A stretch of 64,000 nucleotides of DNA from Equus caballus (Eukaryota; Chordata; Mammalia; Perissodactyla; Equidae), in NCBI RefSeq assembly GCF_041296265.1, contig NC_091687.1, positions 106,110,001 through 106,174,000 of the forward strand, given 5' to 3'. Under the pieces are notes generated by a model that saw nothing but the letters and a program-made list of their open reading frames with translations, did no database searches and had not been told where the DNA came from. Position numbers and translations under genes: made by a program. Shown here piece after piece: positions 53,679-64,000 of the stretch; the first letter of the stretch is position 1, and every line of letters starts with the position of its first letter.

Positions 53679-55394
53679 ATGCTGGAACGTCGCTGCAGGG
53701 GCCCCCTGGCCACGGGCCCTGCCCAGCCCCGACTCCTTTCCGGGCCCTCCCAGGAGTCGCCCCGGACCCTGGAGAAGGAGCCCCGCGGGCTGAGGTCACA
53801 AGGCACTTCTGCAGCCCAGTCGGGGAGCCAGGCCCCGGGTAGGGCCCATCGCTGTGCCCACTGTCGAAGGCACTTCCCGGGCTGGGTGGCCCTGTGGCTT
53901 CACGCCCGACGCTGCCAGGCCCGGCTGCCCCTGCCCTGCCCTGAGTGTGGCCGTCGTTTCCGACACGCCCCCTTCTTGGCACTGCACTGCCAGGTCCATG
54001 CTGCTGCCACCCCAGACCTGGGCTTTGCCTGCCACCTCTGCGGGCAGAGCTTCCGGGGCTGGGTGGCCCTGGTTCTGCATCTGCGGGCCCACTCGGCTGC
54101 AAAGCGGCCCATTGCCTGTTCTGACTGTGAGAGACGCTTCTGGCGACGAAAGCAGCTTCGAGCTCATTTGCGGCTGTGCCACCCTCCTGCCCCTGAGGTG
54201 CGGCCCTTCATATGTGGCAATTGTGGCCGGAGCTTTGCCCAGTGGGACCAGCTAGTTGCTCACAAGCGGGTTCATGTAGCCGAGGCCCTGGAGGAGGCAG
54301 CAGCCAAGGCTCTGGGGCCTCGGCCCAGGGGCCGCCCCGCGGTGACCGCCCCCCGGCCCGGCGGAGACGCGGTGGACCGCCCCTTCCAGTGTGCCTGCTG
54401 TGGCAAGCGCTTCCGGCACAAGCCCAACCTGATCGCCCACCGCCGAGTGCACACGGGCGAGCGGCCTCACCAGTGCCCCGAATGTGGCAAGCGCTTCACC
54501 AATAAGCCCTACCTGACCTCACACCGGCGCATCCACACCGGCGAGAAGCCCTACCCGTGCACGGAGTGCGGGCGCCGCTTTCGCCACAAACCCAACCTGC
54601 TGTCTCACAGCAAGATCCACAAGCGATCCGAAGGGTCTACCCAGGGCGCCCCTGGTGCGGGGAGCCCCCAGCTGCCAGCCGGACTCCCGGAGCACTCGTC
54701 AGAGCCCACCCGAGAGGCCCCACTGAACCCTGTGCAGGGGCCTGCACCTGAGCCTCCGCTGGAGGCCCCAGGAGAGCCCCCACAGGACCAGGCGGGAACC
54801 CCCGCATCTCTCTACAGCTGCGATGACTGTGGCAGGAGCTTCCGGCTGGAGCGCTTCCTGCGGGCCCACCAGCGGCAGCACACGGGGGAGCGGCCCTTCA
54901 CCTGCGCCGAGTGCGGGAAGAACTTCGGCAAGAAAACCCACCTGGTGGCTCACTCCCGGGTCCACTCGGGCGAGCGGCCCTTCGCCTGCGAGGAGTGTGG
55001 GCGCCGCTTCTCCCAGGGCAGCCACCTGGCGGCCCACCGGCGTGACCACGCCCCCGAGCGGCCGTTCGTCTGCCCGGACTGCGGCAAGGCCTTCCGCCAC
55101 AAGCCCTACCTGGCCGCCCACCGGCGCATCCACACCGGCGAGAAGCCCTACGTCTGCCCCGACTGTGGCAAGGCCTTCAGCCAGAAGTCCAACCTCGTGT
55201 CCCACCGGCGCATCCACACGGGCGAGCGCCCCTACGCCTGCCCCGACTGCGACCGGAGCTTCAGCCAGAAGTCCAACCTCATCACCCACCGCAAGAGCCA
55301 CATCCGGGACGGCGCCTTCTGCTGCGCCATCTGCGGCCAGACCTTTGACGACGAGGAGAAGCTCCTGGCCCATCAGAAGAAGCATGATGTCTGA
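53679..55394 (+). CDS. REPIN1: Replication initiator 1, 15-zinc-finger protein
   Basis: Nuclear C2H2 zinc-finger protein (AP4/RIP60) that binds ATT-rich sites, described at the DHFR replication origin and in adipocyte lipid metabolism. The frame gives 571 aa (human 567) in the last exon. I chose the ATG at 53679, 14 nt after the acceptor, because it gives the human N-terminus [11 protein letters not shown]; an upstream in-frame ATG at 53601 lies in the intron. Fifteen fingers are readable in clusters: 1-3 near the N-terminus, 4-5, 6-8 with TGERP/TGEKP linkers, a Pro-rich spacer (about 340-395), then 9-15. Finger 1 reads CAHC...H...C, so its last ligand is Cys. Ends in [24 protein letters not shown]-type finger 15. 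Confidence 0.96.
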   Translation: MLERRCRGPLATGPAQPRLLSGPSQESPRTLEKEPRGLRSQGTSAAQSGSQAPGRAHRCAHCRRHFPGWVALWLHARRCQARLPLPCPECGRRFRHAPFLALHCQVHAAATPDLGFACHLCGQSFRGWVALVLHLRAHSAAKRPIACSDCERRFWRRKQLRAHLRLCHPPAPEVRPFICGNCGRSFAQWDQLVAHKRVHVAEALEEAAAKALGPRPRGRPAVTAPRPGGDAVDRPFQCACCGKRFRHKPNLIAHRRVHTGERPHQCPECGKRFTNKPYLTSHRRIHTGEKPYPCTECGRRFRHKPNLLSHSKIHKRSEGSTQGAPGAGSPQLPAGLPEHSSEPTREAPLNPVQGPAPEPPLEAPGEPPQDQAGTPASLYSCDDCGRSFRLERFLRAHQRQHTGERPFTCAECGKNFGKKTHLVAHSRVHSGERPFACEECGRRFSQGSHLAAHRRDHAPERPFVCPDCGKAFRHKPYLAAHRRIHTGEKPYVCPDCGKAFSQKSNLVSHRRIHTGERPYACPDCDRSFSQKSNLITHRKSHIRDGAFCCAICGQTFDDEEKLLAHQKKHDV

Positions 55395-56435
55395 GAGAGC
55401 AGGGGCGTCATTTCCCCGGGAGCGTTGCAGTGGGCCATGGCGCCTGTGTTGCTGCTGGTGTAGGCGAGGGATCGGAGGGAGGCGGGGTGTGAGCTGGGCC
55501 CTGTTAGAGGGAGGTCAAGCCCGCCCAGGCGGCCAGGGAACCCACTTGCAGAGCCCAGGGACCCCGGCCTCCAGCTCTTGTTTGTTTGCTAAGGTTCGGT
55601 CCTCACTGTCCTGTGCCCTGGAAAAGTAGCAATAGCAGCTCTACCCTCCCTGTCCCTTAGAGCCTTCCAGCTGGAGGGGCTGCCAGTGGACAGGAAGACT
55701 CTTCTCCTCTGGTGTTAACGCCTTAATGTCCCAGTCTTTCATTATGAGTTTCTTCACCTCCTTCCTGGATGTAGGTGTGGTACAGCCCTTAGTAAATGAG
55801 CGCTCCGCAGGAAAAGTGGACCAGGTGGCTACCCTGGGAGAACCTGCTGGCCTTGTTAGGCAGCACCTGGGCCTTTTCCAGCACTGGGAGGCGAAGCCAA
55901 GCTGCTCTAACCTGTCCCACCCTGTCCCCTCCCCTGCCCCTGCACTGGCCCCCAGACTTGGAGACACCCATCTATTGTTAGCACTCAGCTCATCCCTTTC
56001 CTCCGAGAAGGTCAACCCCCAGGTGTCTCCCCGGTGGTCTGATTTGCTTTGTCCAGCACCCTCTCGCGCTTAGAGCACCCCCTGGCTGTGGGTAAGCCTG
56101 TGTCCAGGCTTTGATCCAGCCCTCCTCACTCCTTCCAGAAGTAACACGGGTGGGAAGGACGGCCCCACCGAAAGTGGAGGTTCGGCTGATGGGAGTAGGG
56201 GTGTTTCCTCTTCAGCATTTCTAGCCTGTGGATGCCCAGCCTCTGCTTGAACACTTAGGTGACAGGGAATCCCCACCCCCTGAGGCCCTGGTTCTACTGT
56301 AGGATAATTCTAATTGTTAGAAATTCTTCCTTAAAATGAATGAAATCTGCTTTCCTATAATTTCTACCTACTGGGCCTTGTTCTGTTCTCTGGAACGAAA
56401 CAGAACAACCACTTACCCTCCTTTTCAAACTAGAG

Positions 56436-56441
56436 AATAAA
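56436..56441 (+). terminator. REPIN1: REPIN1 polyadenylation signal
   Basis: AATAAA in CTAGAGAATAAAGATTTGG, 1.04 kb after the stop codon, followed by TTGGTTTT and GTGG-type sequence. Confidence 0.6.
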
Positions 56442-56449
56442 GATTTGGT

Positions 56450-56995
56450 TTTAGAGCTGGTGGCTGAGAAGTGTTCCTTTCTCCTAGGGAGCTGTGGGCC
56501 TGAGTGAGGAGCAGCAGGCTCTGCTCCCAGGAAGGGGCTGCGGGGGGCTTGATGACAGGCCAAGGGCCTGACTTGTGGAGCCCCTCTGCGCCCTGCCTCT
56601 GGCTCTTCCCCGTGGTGGGGGCGGGTGAGGGTGGGCACACCTGGCAGGTGGGGCTCATTCTCTAGAGGTTCAGCCTTGTGTGGGGTCAAGCCCGGTTTTC
56701 TGGGTGCCAGTTGCCTGGGGGATGGTCTGACTTGATTCTGTCCTGCAATGCCTGCCTGGCTGGCCTGCTCCTCTCGCCCACGTCTGTTACTACCTACGCT
56801 CCCCTGCACTTGTTGCTTCATACAAATTTGAGTGCCTATTTTTGACAGGCATCAATAGGCCCTTTTCCTGCCTGTCTTAGTAATTTCTGCATAGATCTCT
56901 GACACCTAGCACGTTGTGGTGCATAATAACCACAATTTGTTTACGTGAGTGGCATCTGCAAAGAAGTTTACTTAAATTATTTTGCATAGTCCTTG
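56450..56995. other. Intergenic, nothing identified
   Basis: GC-rich, then mixed composition. No gene or repeat recognised. Confidence 0.5.
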
Positions 56996-56999
56996 CACG

Positions 57000-57130
57000 G
57001 TATGTACTCTTCTTTTACAGATGGAAACATTTGCTCAAGGTTATGTAACCGGCAGTCACCAGAGGTGATTTGAGCTGGGGTCTGCCGGACTCCTGGAACC
57101 CGTGCTGTAGCCCACCGCCACGGGTTTGTC
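57000..57130 (-). repeat. MIR SINE (antisense)
   Basis: 'cttttacagatggaaac', 'caaggttatgtaaccggc' and 'gatttgagctggggtctgcc' are MIR antisense. Confidence 0.65.
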
Positions 57131-57149
57131 AGGGAAATCGAGTGTGCTG

Positions 57150-57300
57150 CTGCTTTTGGTGAAGATGAGTTTTAAATGCTTGCCGTGTGCTTGCTGCTGT
57201 GATGGGAACTGGGGATTTACAAAGCTAAGACCCAGTCCCAACCCCTAAGATCCTAAGTCTGGGGAAGACATGTACATGTACACGATGAGTAGAGAGGGAG
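57150..57300 (-). repeat. L2 LINE 3' end (antisense)
   Basis: 'cttgctgctgtgatgggaac', 'tggggatttacaaagctaag' and 'acccagtcccaacccc' match the antisense L2 3' UTR ('...gctggggatacaaagatgaataagacacagtccctgccc'). Confidence 0.55.
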
Positions 57301-59095
57301 GGGTGGGGTGGGTGGGGTTCCAAGTGTGTAGGATGGAAGCAGATAGCTTCAAAGCTTCATATTGGATTATAGGGTTATGGGGCCACTTAAAAACCTGCCT
57401 AGTTGATGGTAAATGATCTTTCAGAGCCCGGGGCATCGCACAAGAAAGCATTGCTTAAATCTGCCTCTTTAAGGGAGCCCAGGGCTTTAGGAGAAGGGAG
57501 CAATGCTTTTTTGGGGGACACCAGGAAAGTAGGTAGATGGCAGGGAATGATGGCAGGGAGCAGGAGTCAGGTCCTCAGGCATCCAGGGTTAGTATCAGGG
57601 GTTAGGGAAAAGGATGAGGGAGACAGAATCTGGCCACGGGGCCTGACTTTTTGAAAAGTCAGTTTTTAAGGAAATGCCTGGTGTGTGGGGAAGGCGGGTG
57701 TGGGTGGCCTCTAGTGCTATGCTGCCCACTGCTTTCAGGTACAGATGGTGAGGAGAGGTCCAAAGGTCAGGGAATGCCACAGAAGTGGCCTTGAGGGGGC
57801 TGGTAAAGCAGGGACAGAGTGAACTTGCCCGTGGTTCCTGAGGCCCTCGGGGGACCTGGTGGTCCCAAGTCCTTGCTCAGCGTGGCACATGCTGGCCGCA
57901 GTGTTGAAGGAGGAACTGGCCCGGTTGGAGGGGTCAGTGCTCTGCTGACAGGAGCTGCCCTTCTCTTCTGAAGAGTCCAGGGTTTTTCTCTCTTTTTTCT
58001 TCTACACTTAGAAAACTATTATATTATCTTGTCAAAATTAAACAATGCTGACATATTCACATTTATTCTTAATGTGAAACTCCTTCATTTCCCCCACCCT
58101 ACTCCCCATGTCTTTTCTCTACACCATGTAAAGAGTTTGAGGGTGTCCTTCTAGACATTTTTTCTGTGCATTTGCAAACATACATATGTAGTGTCCCCCT
58201 TTTTTTTTTTTTGCTTAATGGAAATAGGATCTCAGATGTGCTTTATTCTTCCCGCCTTGAAATACCCTTGTCATGAACTCTCACTCTGGAGGAAGTCTTT
58301 CACTCTGCAGAGGACGGAACAGGCCCTGAGAGTGGAAATGACTTTCCCACTCGGGGCCCGTCACAGATCTGGAACTAGACTCCTGGAATCCACGAGCCTT
58401 CACTGCACCTCCACCAGGTACTCTGGAAAATAGAGAGATGAATGCGACTCTTGAAAGAGTTGATGGCCTGGTGGCGTCTGGCCTCTGAGTAGGGTTTTAT
58501 ACTCTACAAATGTTTCTATGGAGAACAGAACCACTTAGGGTCCTGCAAAAATCAGCAAGGCACGTGTGTAACTAGAAAATAATTAACCCTTTTACACGTA
58601 AGTCAAAGTCCAGAGACAGAAAGTGTCTTTTGTAAAAACTACACATGAACTTTGTGGCATAACTGACAGAAACTCGGTCCCCCAGTTTCTGTTGTGTTAT
58701 GAGGCCAAATGGCAGCCGGCCCGTGGCAAGTGCTTAGTAGGCAGCTGCTGACTGGTCAATTAAGGTCCACCGGCTTAAGGATAAGGTTTGTGGCAGTCCG
58801 GAGCGAGGCCCAGCTTCTGTTTGTGTCACCGTCGGGTCCCAACGGCCGTTTCTAAGCAGCTCTGCAGAGAATCCTGCCAGTGGGAGTTGAGCTAGCTGGC
58901 CCCTTTGAGGTAGCAGCGTCAGGAATTTTATCGACATAAAGGAGCATTTCCTTCCAATCAGGGTGGGTATATGGGAAAATTCTCTTCCCTGAAGGTCCCC
59001 AGGAACAGAGACCCTCCTTGGCGGTCTGGACCCTGCCTCTAAATCAGCAGCGACACTCGACCTAGGAACGTAACCTCCGCAGGTCGCCGTTTCCT
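57300..59095. other. Intergenic, nothing firmly identified
   Basis: A short T-run at 58199-58212 and old AT-rich text at 58.0-58.25 kb suggest decayed repeats. No gene seen. Confidence 0.4.
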
Positions 59096-59099
59096 CCAC

Positions 59100-60180
59100 T
59101 AGAAAGCGGCGGGGATGGGGGCGTGGCGGGGGGCTTGGACTTAACGCTAAGTCTCTCCCAGAGACCCGGGGTCGTGCATCACGCGCCCACGACGTGCCTG
59201 GGCGGCGCGCGTGCAGAGGGCGCACCGACACGCCCATCCCACTCTAAACCCCGGTGTGCTGCAGTGTCAAGTACCAGCGCCGTGTCAAATACACACGCGA
59301 GTGTGAGCGTCGGAGCGCAGGTCGTGCGTCTCGTTCCCCGGACCGGGCACCAAGAGCGCTGCGGGCGCGTGCCTGAGTCGGACCGAGAGGTGCCGAGTGC
59401 CCGGACCGATTTCAGAGCGCGAGTCGGCGGGGAGGGGAGGAGGGGGTCCGCGGCGCCGTCGGGTCTCCAGCAGCCCGGCCTCGGCCTCGCCCCCCTCCCC
59501 CTCCCCTCGGAGCCCCGGCCCTCGGCCCAGCGCCCGGCGGCCAACGCGTTAACGCCGCGCTGGGCCCGGAGAGACCCCGCGGGGGGCGAGGTCAGCCCGC
59601 CCACGCCGGCCATTGGCTCCGGAGAACAAAGGGGCCGCCCCGCGGGCTTCTCCGATAGGGCCGAGCCGGTCATCTGAGCGGCGCCGCCAATCGGGCAGCG
59701 GGGCGGCCCGGGGGACGGCCAGGCCCGCCCGCCAATCAGGGGTGCGCACCCGCCCCGCTGCCCCCGGACTGGCGGGGCCGGAGAGCCCAGTGCCCAAGTC
59801 GCCCCGGGGTGGCAGTTCCCGTTAACCTTAGCCACAAAGTCAAGGTATTTATTCCTGTCCCCTCCCTGCGAGTCCCTGTGAATCTGGGCGGGGAGGGGCG
59901 TGCGGTGGGACGGACTGTGCCGTGGGGCCAGCGCCCGGCCCGCTCCTCCCGCGCTGCCTCCAGCCTGCCTCGGGCTGAGGCGGCCTCGGGGTCCCCTGAG
60001 CCCCCGCGCTCCGGCCCCGAACTTTCCTCACCCCACACAGCCCCTGGGGAAAGGGGCCCAGGTCGTGCGTGGGGAGGGGCTGCAGGCCGGGGCAGAGAGC
60101 GGGGTGGCGGTGAGGTCCTGAGAGCGGGGACCGGGAGGTGAGCGGGGACGTTGCCCCTCGGCCCCTCCGGGCGCGCTCGA
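59100..60180. promoter_or_regulatory. CpG island without a coding exon in the window (likely ZNF775 promoter)
   Basis: About 1.1 kb of dense CpG with GC boxes. Three CCAAT boxes are clustered: ATTGG at 59612-59616 (reverse), CCAAT at 59687-59691 and CCAAT at 59732-59736. In human the next gene on this side of REPIN1 is ZNF775 on the same strand. No ZNF775 zinc fingers lie before the window ends, so the link is by synteny only. Confidence 0.65.
59612..59736. promoter_or_regulatory. Cluster of three CCAAT (NF-Y) boxes
   Basis: Boxes centred at 59614, 59689 and 59734, one reversed, in sequence contexts GCCATTGGCT, GCCAATCGGG and GCCAATCAGG. The last two match the NF-Y preference CCAATCRG well. 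Such clusters usually lie within 200 bases upstream of a start site. Confidence 0.55.
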
Positions 60181-60744
60181 GCAGAGCGCTGTCCCGCCGT
60201 TCGGGAGCTGTGTCAGTCTCCCCAAAAGACCGAGCTCCCGGAGGGCAGGAACCCCGGTGCTCGCGCAGAGTGACACATAGTAGGAGCTTAATAAATGATT
60301 AAACGAGCGGGCATCAGGATGGGTGTGAGAACAATGAGAGAGAAGCACCACGGAAATCGGAAGTGTGTATGTGTGGGGGTCTCCCCCAAACCTGGCTTCC
60401 AGGAAAGTGGGTGCGGAGCCAAGATCTAAGTGGGGGTGGGGGTAGGGGCTGGAGGCTTCTTCCCCTGTAAAGGCGGAAAATATAAAAGTGCTGCTCCCTC
60501 CAGCCCTTGGGGCAGGATGGAGCCTGGAGTGGGTCCTGGTCAGCCAGACCCGGGGTTGGGTGTGGTCAGAGCCCTGGAGGCTGAGGCTGGGTGATGTCTA
60601 GGCTTCACCTTAGCTGTTCTTTTGGGTCCCTGGGTTCATCTGTGAAAGGAAGAGATTAGAGGGTTTTAGTCTCAACTCAAAGTTCCATGATTCTGTGCTT
60701 CTAATCTGTTTTGGGTTTAAATTTCTTTTGTATAAGTGATTATT

Positions 60745-61245
60745 AAAATTTTTATTAATGGTTTATAGCATACAGGACCTTGTGCTGGGTGTTGGGAAGA
60801 GAGAAACACTCCGTGTGTTGAGAGGTTTACAGGCTCGTTGTGGAGGCAGACGAATTATTATTACATCATGTAGATGGCACCGGGTTGTGTGGGCGCACAG
60901 GTTACAGCGAGAAGAGCCCCTAACCCAGCCTGGCATCTCCAAGAAGGCTTCCTGGTGGAAGTGACCCCTGATCTGGGCTGGGCAGGGGAGAGTTGGGCAA
61001 GGCTGTTCCAAGGCTGGTCACAGGCGTGTGAAGACACTCCAGGTCATGCCTGTTGGGGCAGTGGGGTGGGTTGGGGTGCAGTGAGGAAGGTGAGCAGAGG
61101 CCAGATTTTGAACCGTCTTGCCAAGAAACTTCTAGCTGAATGTGAAAGTGCTGGGGACCCATTGAAGTATTTTAAGCAAAGTAGAAACATGTCCAAACTG
61201 TAATTTTCGGAAAGGTGCGTTGAGTTCCGGGTGGCACCTGGGTTG
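60745..61245 (-). repeat. L2 LINE 3' end (antisense)
   Basis: A long antisense L2 3' UTR plus ORF2 end: 'caggaccttgtgctgggtgt', 'cccctaacccagcctggc', 'aggcttcctggtggaagtga', 'ggccagattttgaaccgtc' and 'cccattgaagtattttaagc' in consensus order. Confidence 0.8.
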
Positions 61246-61249
61246 GAGG

Positions 61250-64000
61250 GGCAAGATAGGCTATAAACAGGTGCAGCCTCCAGGGGAGAGGTGCTGAGGG
61301 CTGAACTAAGGCAGCGGCAGTGGGAGATCTTGCAGGTATTAAAAAGAGCACTGGGATGGCTTAGTTCCCCGGGGACTTTGAGGGTTGTGTCTGTGGTAGG
61401 AAGGTGGTGGTGGTTTTGAGAGGCCTGCTGAAGACTCCCTGTCCCCCTGGAGAGGCAAGGGATGCCCAGGGCAAAGTGCAGAGCAGGGTGGAGGCGGTCT
61501 GTCATCCTACCTGCCCCCTGGTGAGGGTTAAGCTGAGGAATCCGAGGTTTTGGTGGGGCGGTGGTGGGGGGTGGTGGCTTGAGGAAGCGCTCCTTGTCAC
61601 TCTCTTTGAGGCAGGGAATGGCTCCTCGGGGCCTTGCTCTCCTAATTCAACAAGGGGGCAACACTGCTTACCCTTTCCAAGCTCCTTAGACTGCAGCAAG
61701 GAATGGAAAACTGTTTATGCATTAAAGTGTGACACCTGCTCAAAGTGTTGTTAGCAGTTGGTTTTGTGCCTTGCCTTCTGATCAGGGAATGGGGTCCCCC
61801 AGCCCTGGCAGGCTCCTGAGTCTTGGACTTGGGGAGGAGGACTTGGGGAGGAGGAGCCCTTTTCTAAAGGGCACAGATGAGCAAAGATGCATGGGGATGC
61901 CGTGGGTGTGGGACAGGCATGGGGGTAGGGAGGTGTAGGGGTGGGACAGTGCCAGCAAAGGTGTGCATGTCCGGCAGGTGGAGGCAGCAGTCCTGGAAGG
62001 AGATGTCTCAGGGACTGGCCTGGGGTCCAAACTGGGGACCTCCAGGAGGTGGGCAGGCATGCTGGGATAAGGCAGCTAGCTGTCCTTGGACTTGGTCCCA
62101 AGGGAGTGCTGGCGGAAGCAACTGAAGTCACCAACCCTGCTGTTCCTACCAGGGCAACCCTGAGGTACAGTCTTACAGTGTGGGGGCCCTAAAAGAATTC
62201 TCTCTGCACCTTGAATATTTTTCAGAGTCCTTTCATACTATCCCCACCCTCCCCCTCCTTGATATCATAATTCTGCACACAAGAGCAAGCATGATTATTT
62301 CCATTTGCAGATGGGGAAACTGAGGCCCAGAGAGGCAAGTGGCTGGCCCCCCAGTCCTGGGCTCTTTTCGCTAGGGCATTCCATTTCTGTGGGATGATGG
62401 CCTGGCCCCCCCCCCCCCCCGCCTTGTCCCACCTCTGTCCTCTCCTAAGACTGAGGACCACTGTGTTTGGGAGGCTGAGGTGTAGAGAAGCTGGAGTGGG
62501 AGATGGGGAAGCGACAGGGCTGGGAGGAAGGGTAACAATGGGGGGACACTGGTGGGATCTGGGGAGTCGCAGAGGAGGGAGGCATTCTTGAGGAGCAGGG
62601 TGGGTAATGGGAGAGGAAGATGGGGTGGGGGTGCTGAGGGGCTGCGGAGCTGTTGTGGGAGTTGTAGAAGGGTTAGGGGTGGGCTGAGCATGCGTTAAGC
62701 TGGGGTTGGGGGCGGAGGCCAGCCTCTAAATGATGGAGGCGACACTCACCTGGTCTGGGTAGGACCTCTGGGCCTGCTTGTCTGTCCGTGGACACTGGGC
62801 TGGATAAGGTAGGAATCAGGCGCTTGCCTTTCCAATAACATTTTAAAGCCACTTGTTAGCAATTGGTTTGTGTGTCCTCCTTGGTCATAAACTGTGGATG
62901 AGAGGAGGGTGCGGGGTCTGGTGGGTCCAGGTACAGGAGACTCGATGCCTGGAGAGGGAGCTGACCATCCAGAGGCCAGCCAGAGCACCACCCAGGGGAC
63001 AGGCCTTGTGCTGCAGTGACCTATGTAGGACTGGTCTTAGGGCAGGGCCTGGTGGCTGTGGAACTGGTCCTGGGAGACAGAGGCCACACTGGCTCCCTCC
63101 CCCGCAACAAAGTTGGGGCATGAGGCCATCGCGGCTCACCTGAGCTGAGCCTTCGAGCCGCAGGCCAGCAGAAGTGTCCACGGCTTCTAGTCCAGCCCCT
63201 GCCTGGCGCTCAGGCCCCCGGCCGTGCTTTCCTTACCACTGCCCACCCAGCCCCTCCACCCCCACCGGGTTAGGCACCCTCACCAGCCCAGCGGAGCCCC
63301 TTCTCCTCGCCAGGTCTCCACCTGGGCTCCGGGGGTCCAAAGCTGTACCTGGGGCTGCTCTGTTGAGCGCATGGCTCTGCACGTAGTCCCCATAGTAAAA
63401 ACCGTGCCCACGCCCTCTCCTCCTGTGAGGCCCACCCCAGTTGGTGAGTAGAGTTTGGGGTTACTGTGTGGATGCTGGGGGCCTCGGAAGATTCTGAAGC
63501 AGCTTGAAGGAGTGATGGTTTAGGAAGAGGGACAGCAGTGGGGGCGTTGGCAGAGAGGGCTTGGAAAATGCCAACGCGTGTTGTTCTCAGGCTACAACAG
63601 TGGGAGCGAAGAGGCCCTGCCGGTTTATAGGCTTCAGCAGGTGTAGTGTTGCCGTGGACTCGCCTCATCTGATGCTCGTGACAAAGCCGCGGAGCAGGAG
63701 GTGTCAGGCATCTTCATCGTTGGGAAACTGGGCCTGGAGGCGCAGTGACTTGCCAAGGACAGGAAGGCTGGAACTCAGGGCTCCTGGCGTGCAACGGGCA
63801 GCCTCGGCTGAGGAGCTAGCCTGTGGGGGCTCAGGGTCACAGGAAAGGGAAGGGGCCTGCTGCTTCCTCCTGGGCCAGACCCCTGGGCACCTGGCCTTGC
63901 AAGGGGGTCTCAGGCTGCACTGGGCTTGCTGGGCAGAGCCTAGTTCTCTTTCTAGGGCTTTCTGTCCCGCTCCAGCCTCTCCCCAGCCAGCTGCAGCTCT
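61250..64000. other. Probable ZNF775 5' intron / intergenic
   Basis: MIR-like antisense pieces at about 62290-62345 ('gcagatggggaaactgagg') and 63640-63790 ('gttgggaaactgggcctgg', 'gtgacttgccaaggacagg'). No zinc-finger or other recognised coding exon. A 26-codon ATG frame at 63371 has no known similarity. Confidence 0.45.
62404..62420 (+). repeat. Poly(C) tract
   Basis: About 16 C residues in a row, a simple repeat likely to be length-variable or mis-called. Confidence 0.85.

Noticed and set aside
54699-55629. Long frames opposite and alongside REPIN1 zinc fingers
   Set aside because: They repeat periodically because the finger units repeat. They are shadows of the C2H2 array.
63224-63451. 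Plus frames near the end of the window as a possible ZNF775 exon
   Set aside because: No C2H2 fingers and no recognised N-terminal sequence; too short and Pro-rich to support a call.
1-64000. Prokaryote-type systems, CRISPR arrays, toxin genes, complete retroviruses
   Set aside because: Searched for by eye and not seen. The only virus-like remains are old LTRs without internal coding regions.

Overview
This is mammalian genomic DNA, most likely from a horse or a close perissodactyl relative. Several SINEs match the tRNA-derived equine ERE family (about 14.26, 24.61, 37.90 and 47.29 kb, plus a tail fragment at 41.89 kb). The background is typical placental: L1, L2, MIR, MER5/hAT and MaLR copies. 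The gene order matches human 7q36.1 (ATP6V0E2 - LRRC61/ZBED6CL - RARRES2 - REPIN1 - ZNF775 side). All genes are host nuclear genes with introns and CpG-island promoters; there are no operons, CRISPR arrays or prokaryotic features.

Layout. 0.1-5.5 kb: ATP6V0E2 (+), three coding exons and a separate 3' UTR exon. 5.6-15.4 kb: intergenic and repeat-rich, with an L1/MaLR/ERE cluster at 10-15 kb. 15.9-16.65 kb: CpG island with ETS and NRF1 motifs, the promoter of a (+) unit whose 5' noncoding exons appear to serve two alternative terminal coding exons: a ZBED6CL-type gene (21.07-24.33 kb) and LRRC61 (29.95-30.73 kb). 31.6-34.4 kb: RARRES2/chemerin (-), tail to tail with LRRC61, with four coding exons that reconstruct to 163 aa and a large G-rich minisatellite in intron 3. 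35.3-35.7 kb: an unexplained CpG-rich patch. 36-50.5 kb: a gene desert of L1, L2, ERE, MaLR and a nested solo LTR. 50.6-51.65 kb: CpG island, then REPIN1 (+, 53.68-55.39 kb, 15 zinc fingers). 59.1-60.2 kb: CpG island with three CCAAT boxes and no coding exon inside the window, probably the ZNF775 promoter.

The most interesting item is the intronless, uninterrupted 1084-codon reading frame at 21073-24327. It encodes a domesticated hAT transposase with one BED finger, a transposase-fold core and a C-terminal hAT dimerisation region. The named human relative, ZBED6CL, is known as a short protein (about 237 aa) covering only the C-terminal part. The frame here appears to be the full-length form, with acidic positions of the transposase core replaced, as expected of a DNA-binding regulator and not a mobile enzyme.

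Limits: everything was read by eye. Repeat ends are approximate (usually +/-20-50 bp), subfamily names are provisional, and untranslated exons are inferred from splice-site patterns.
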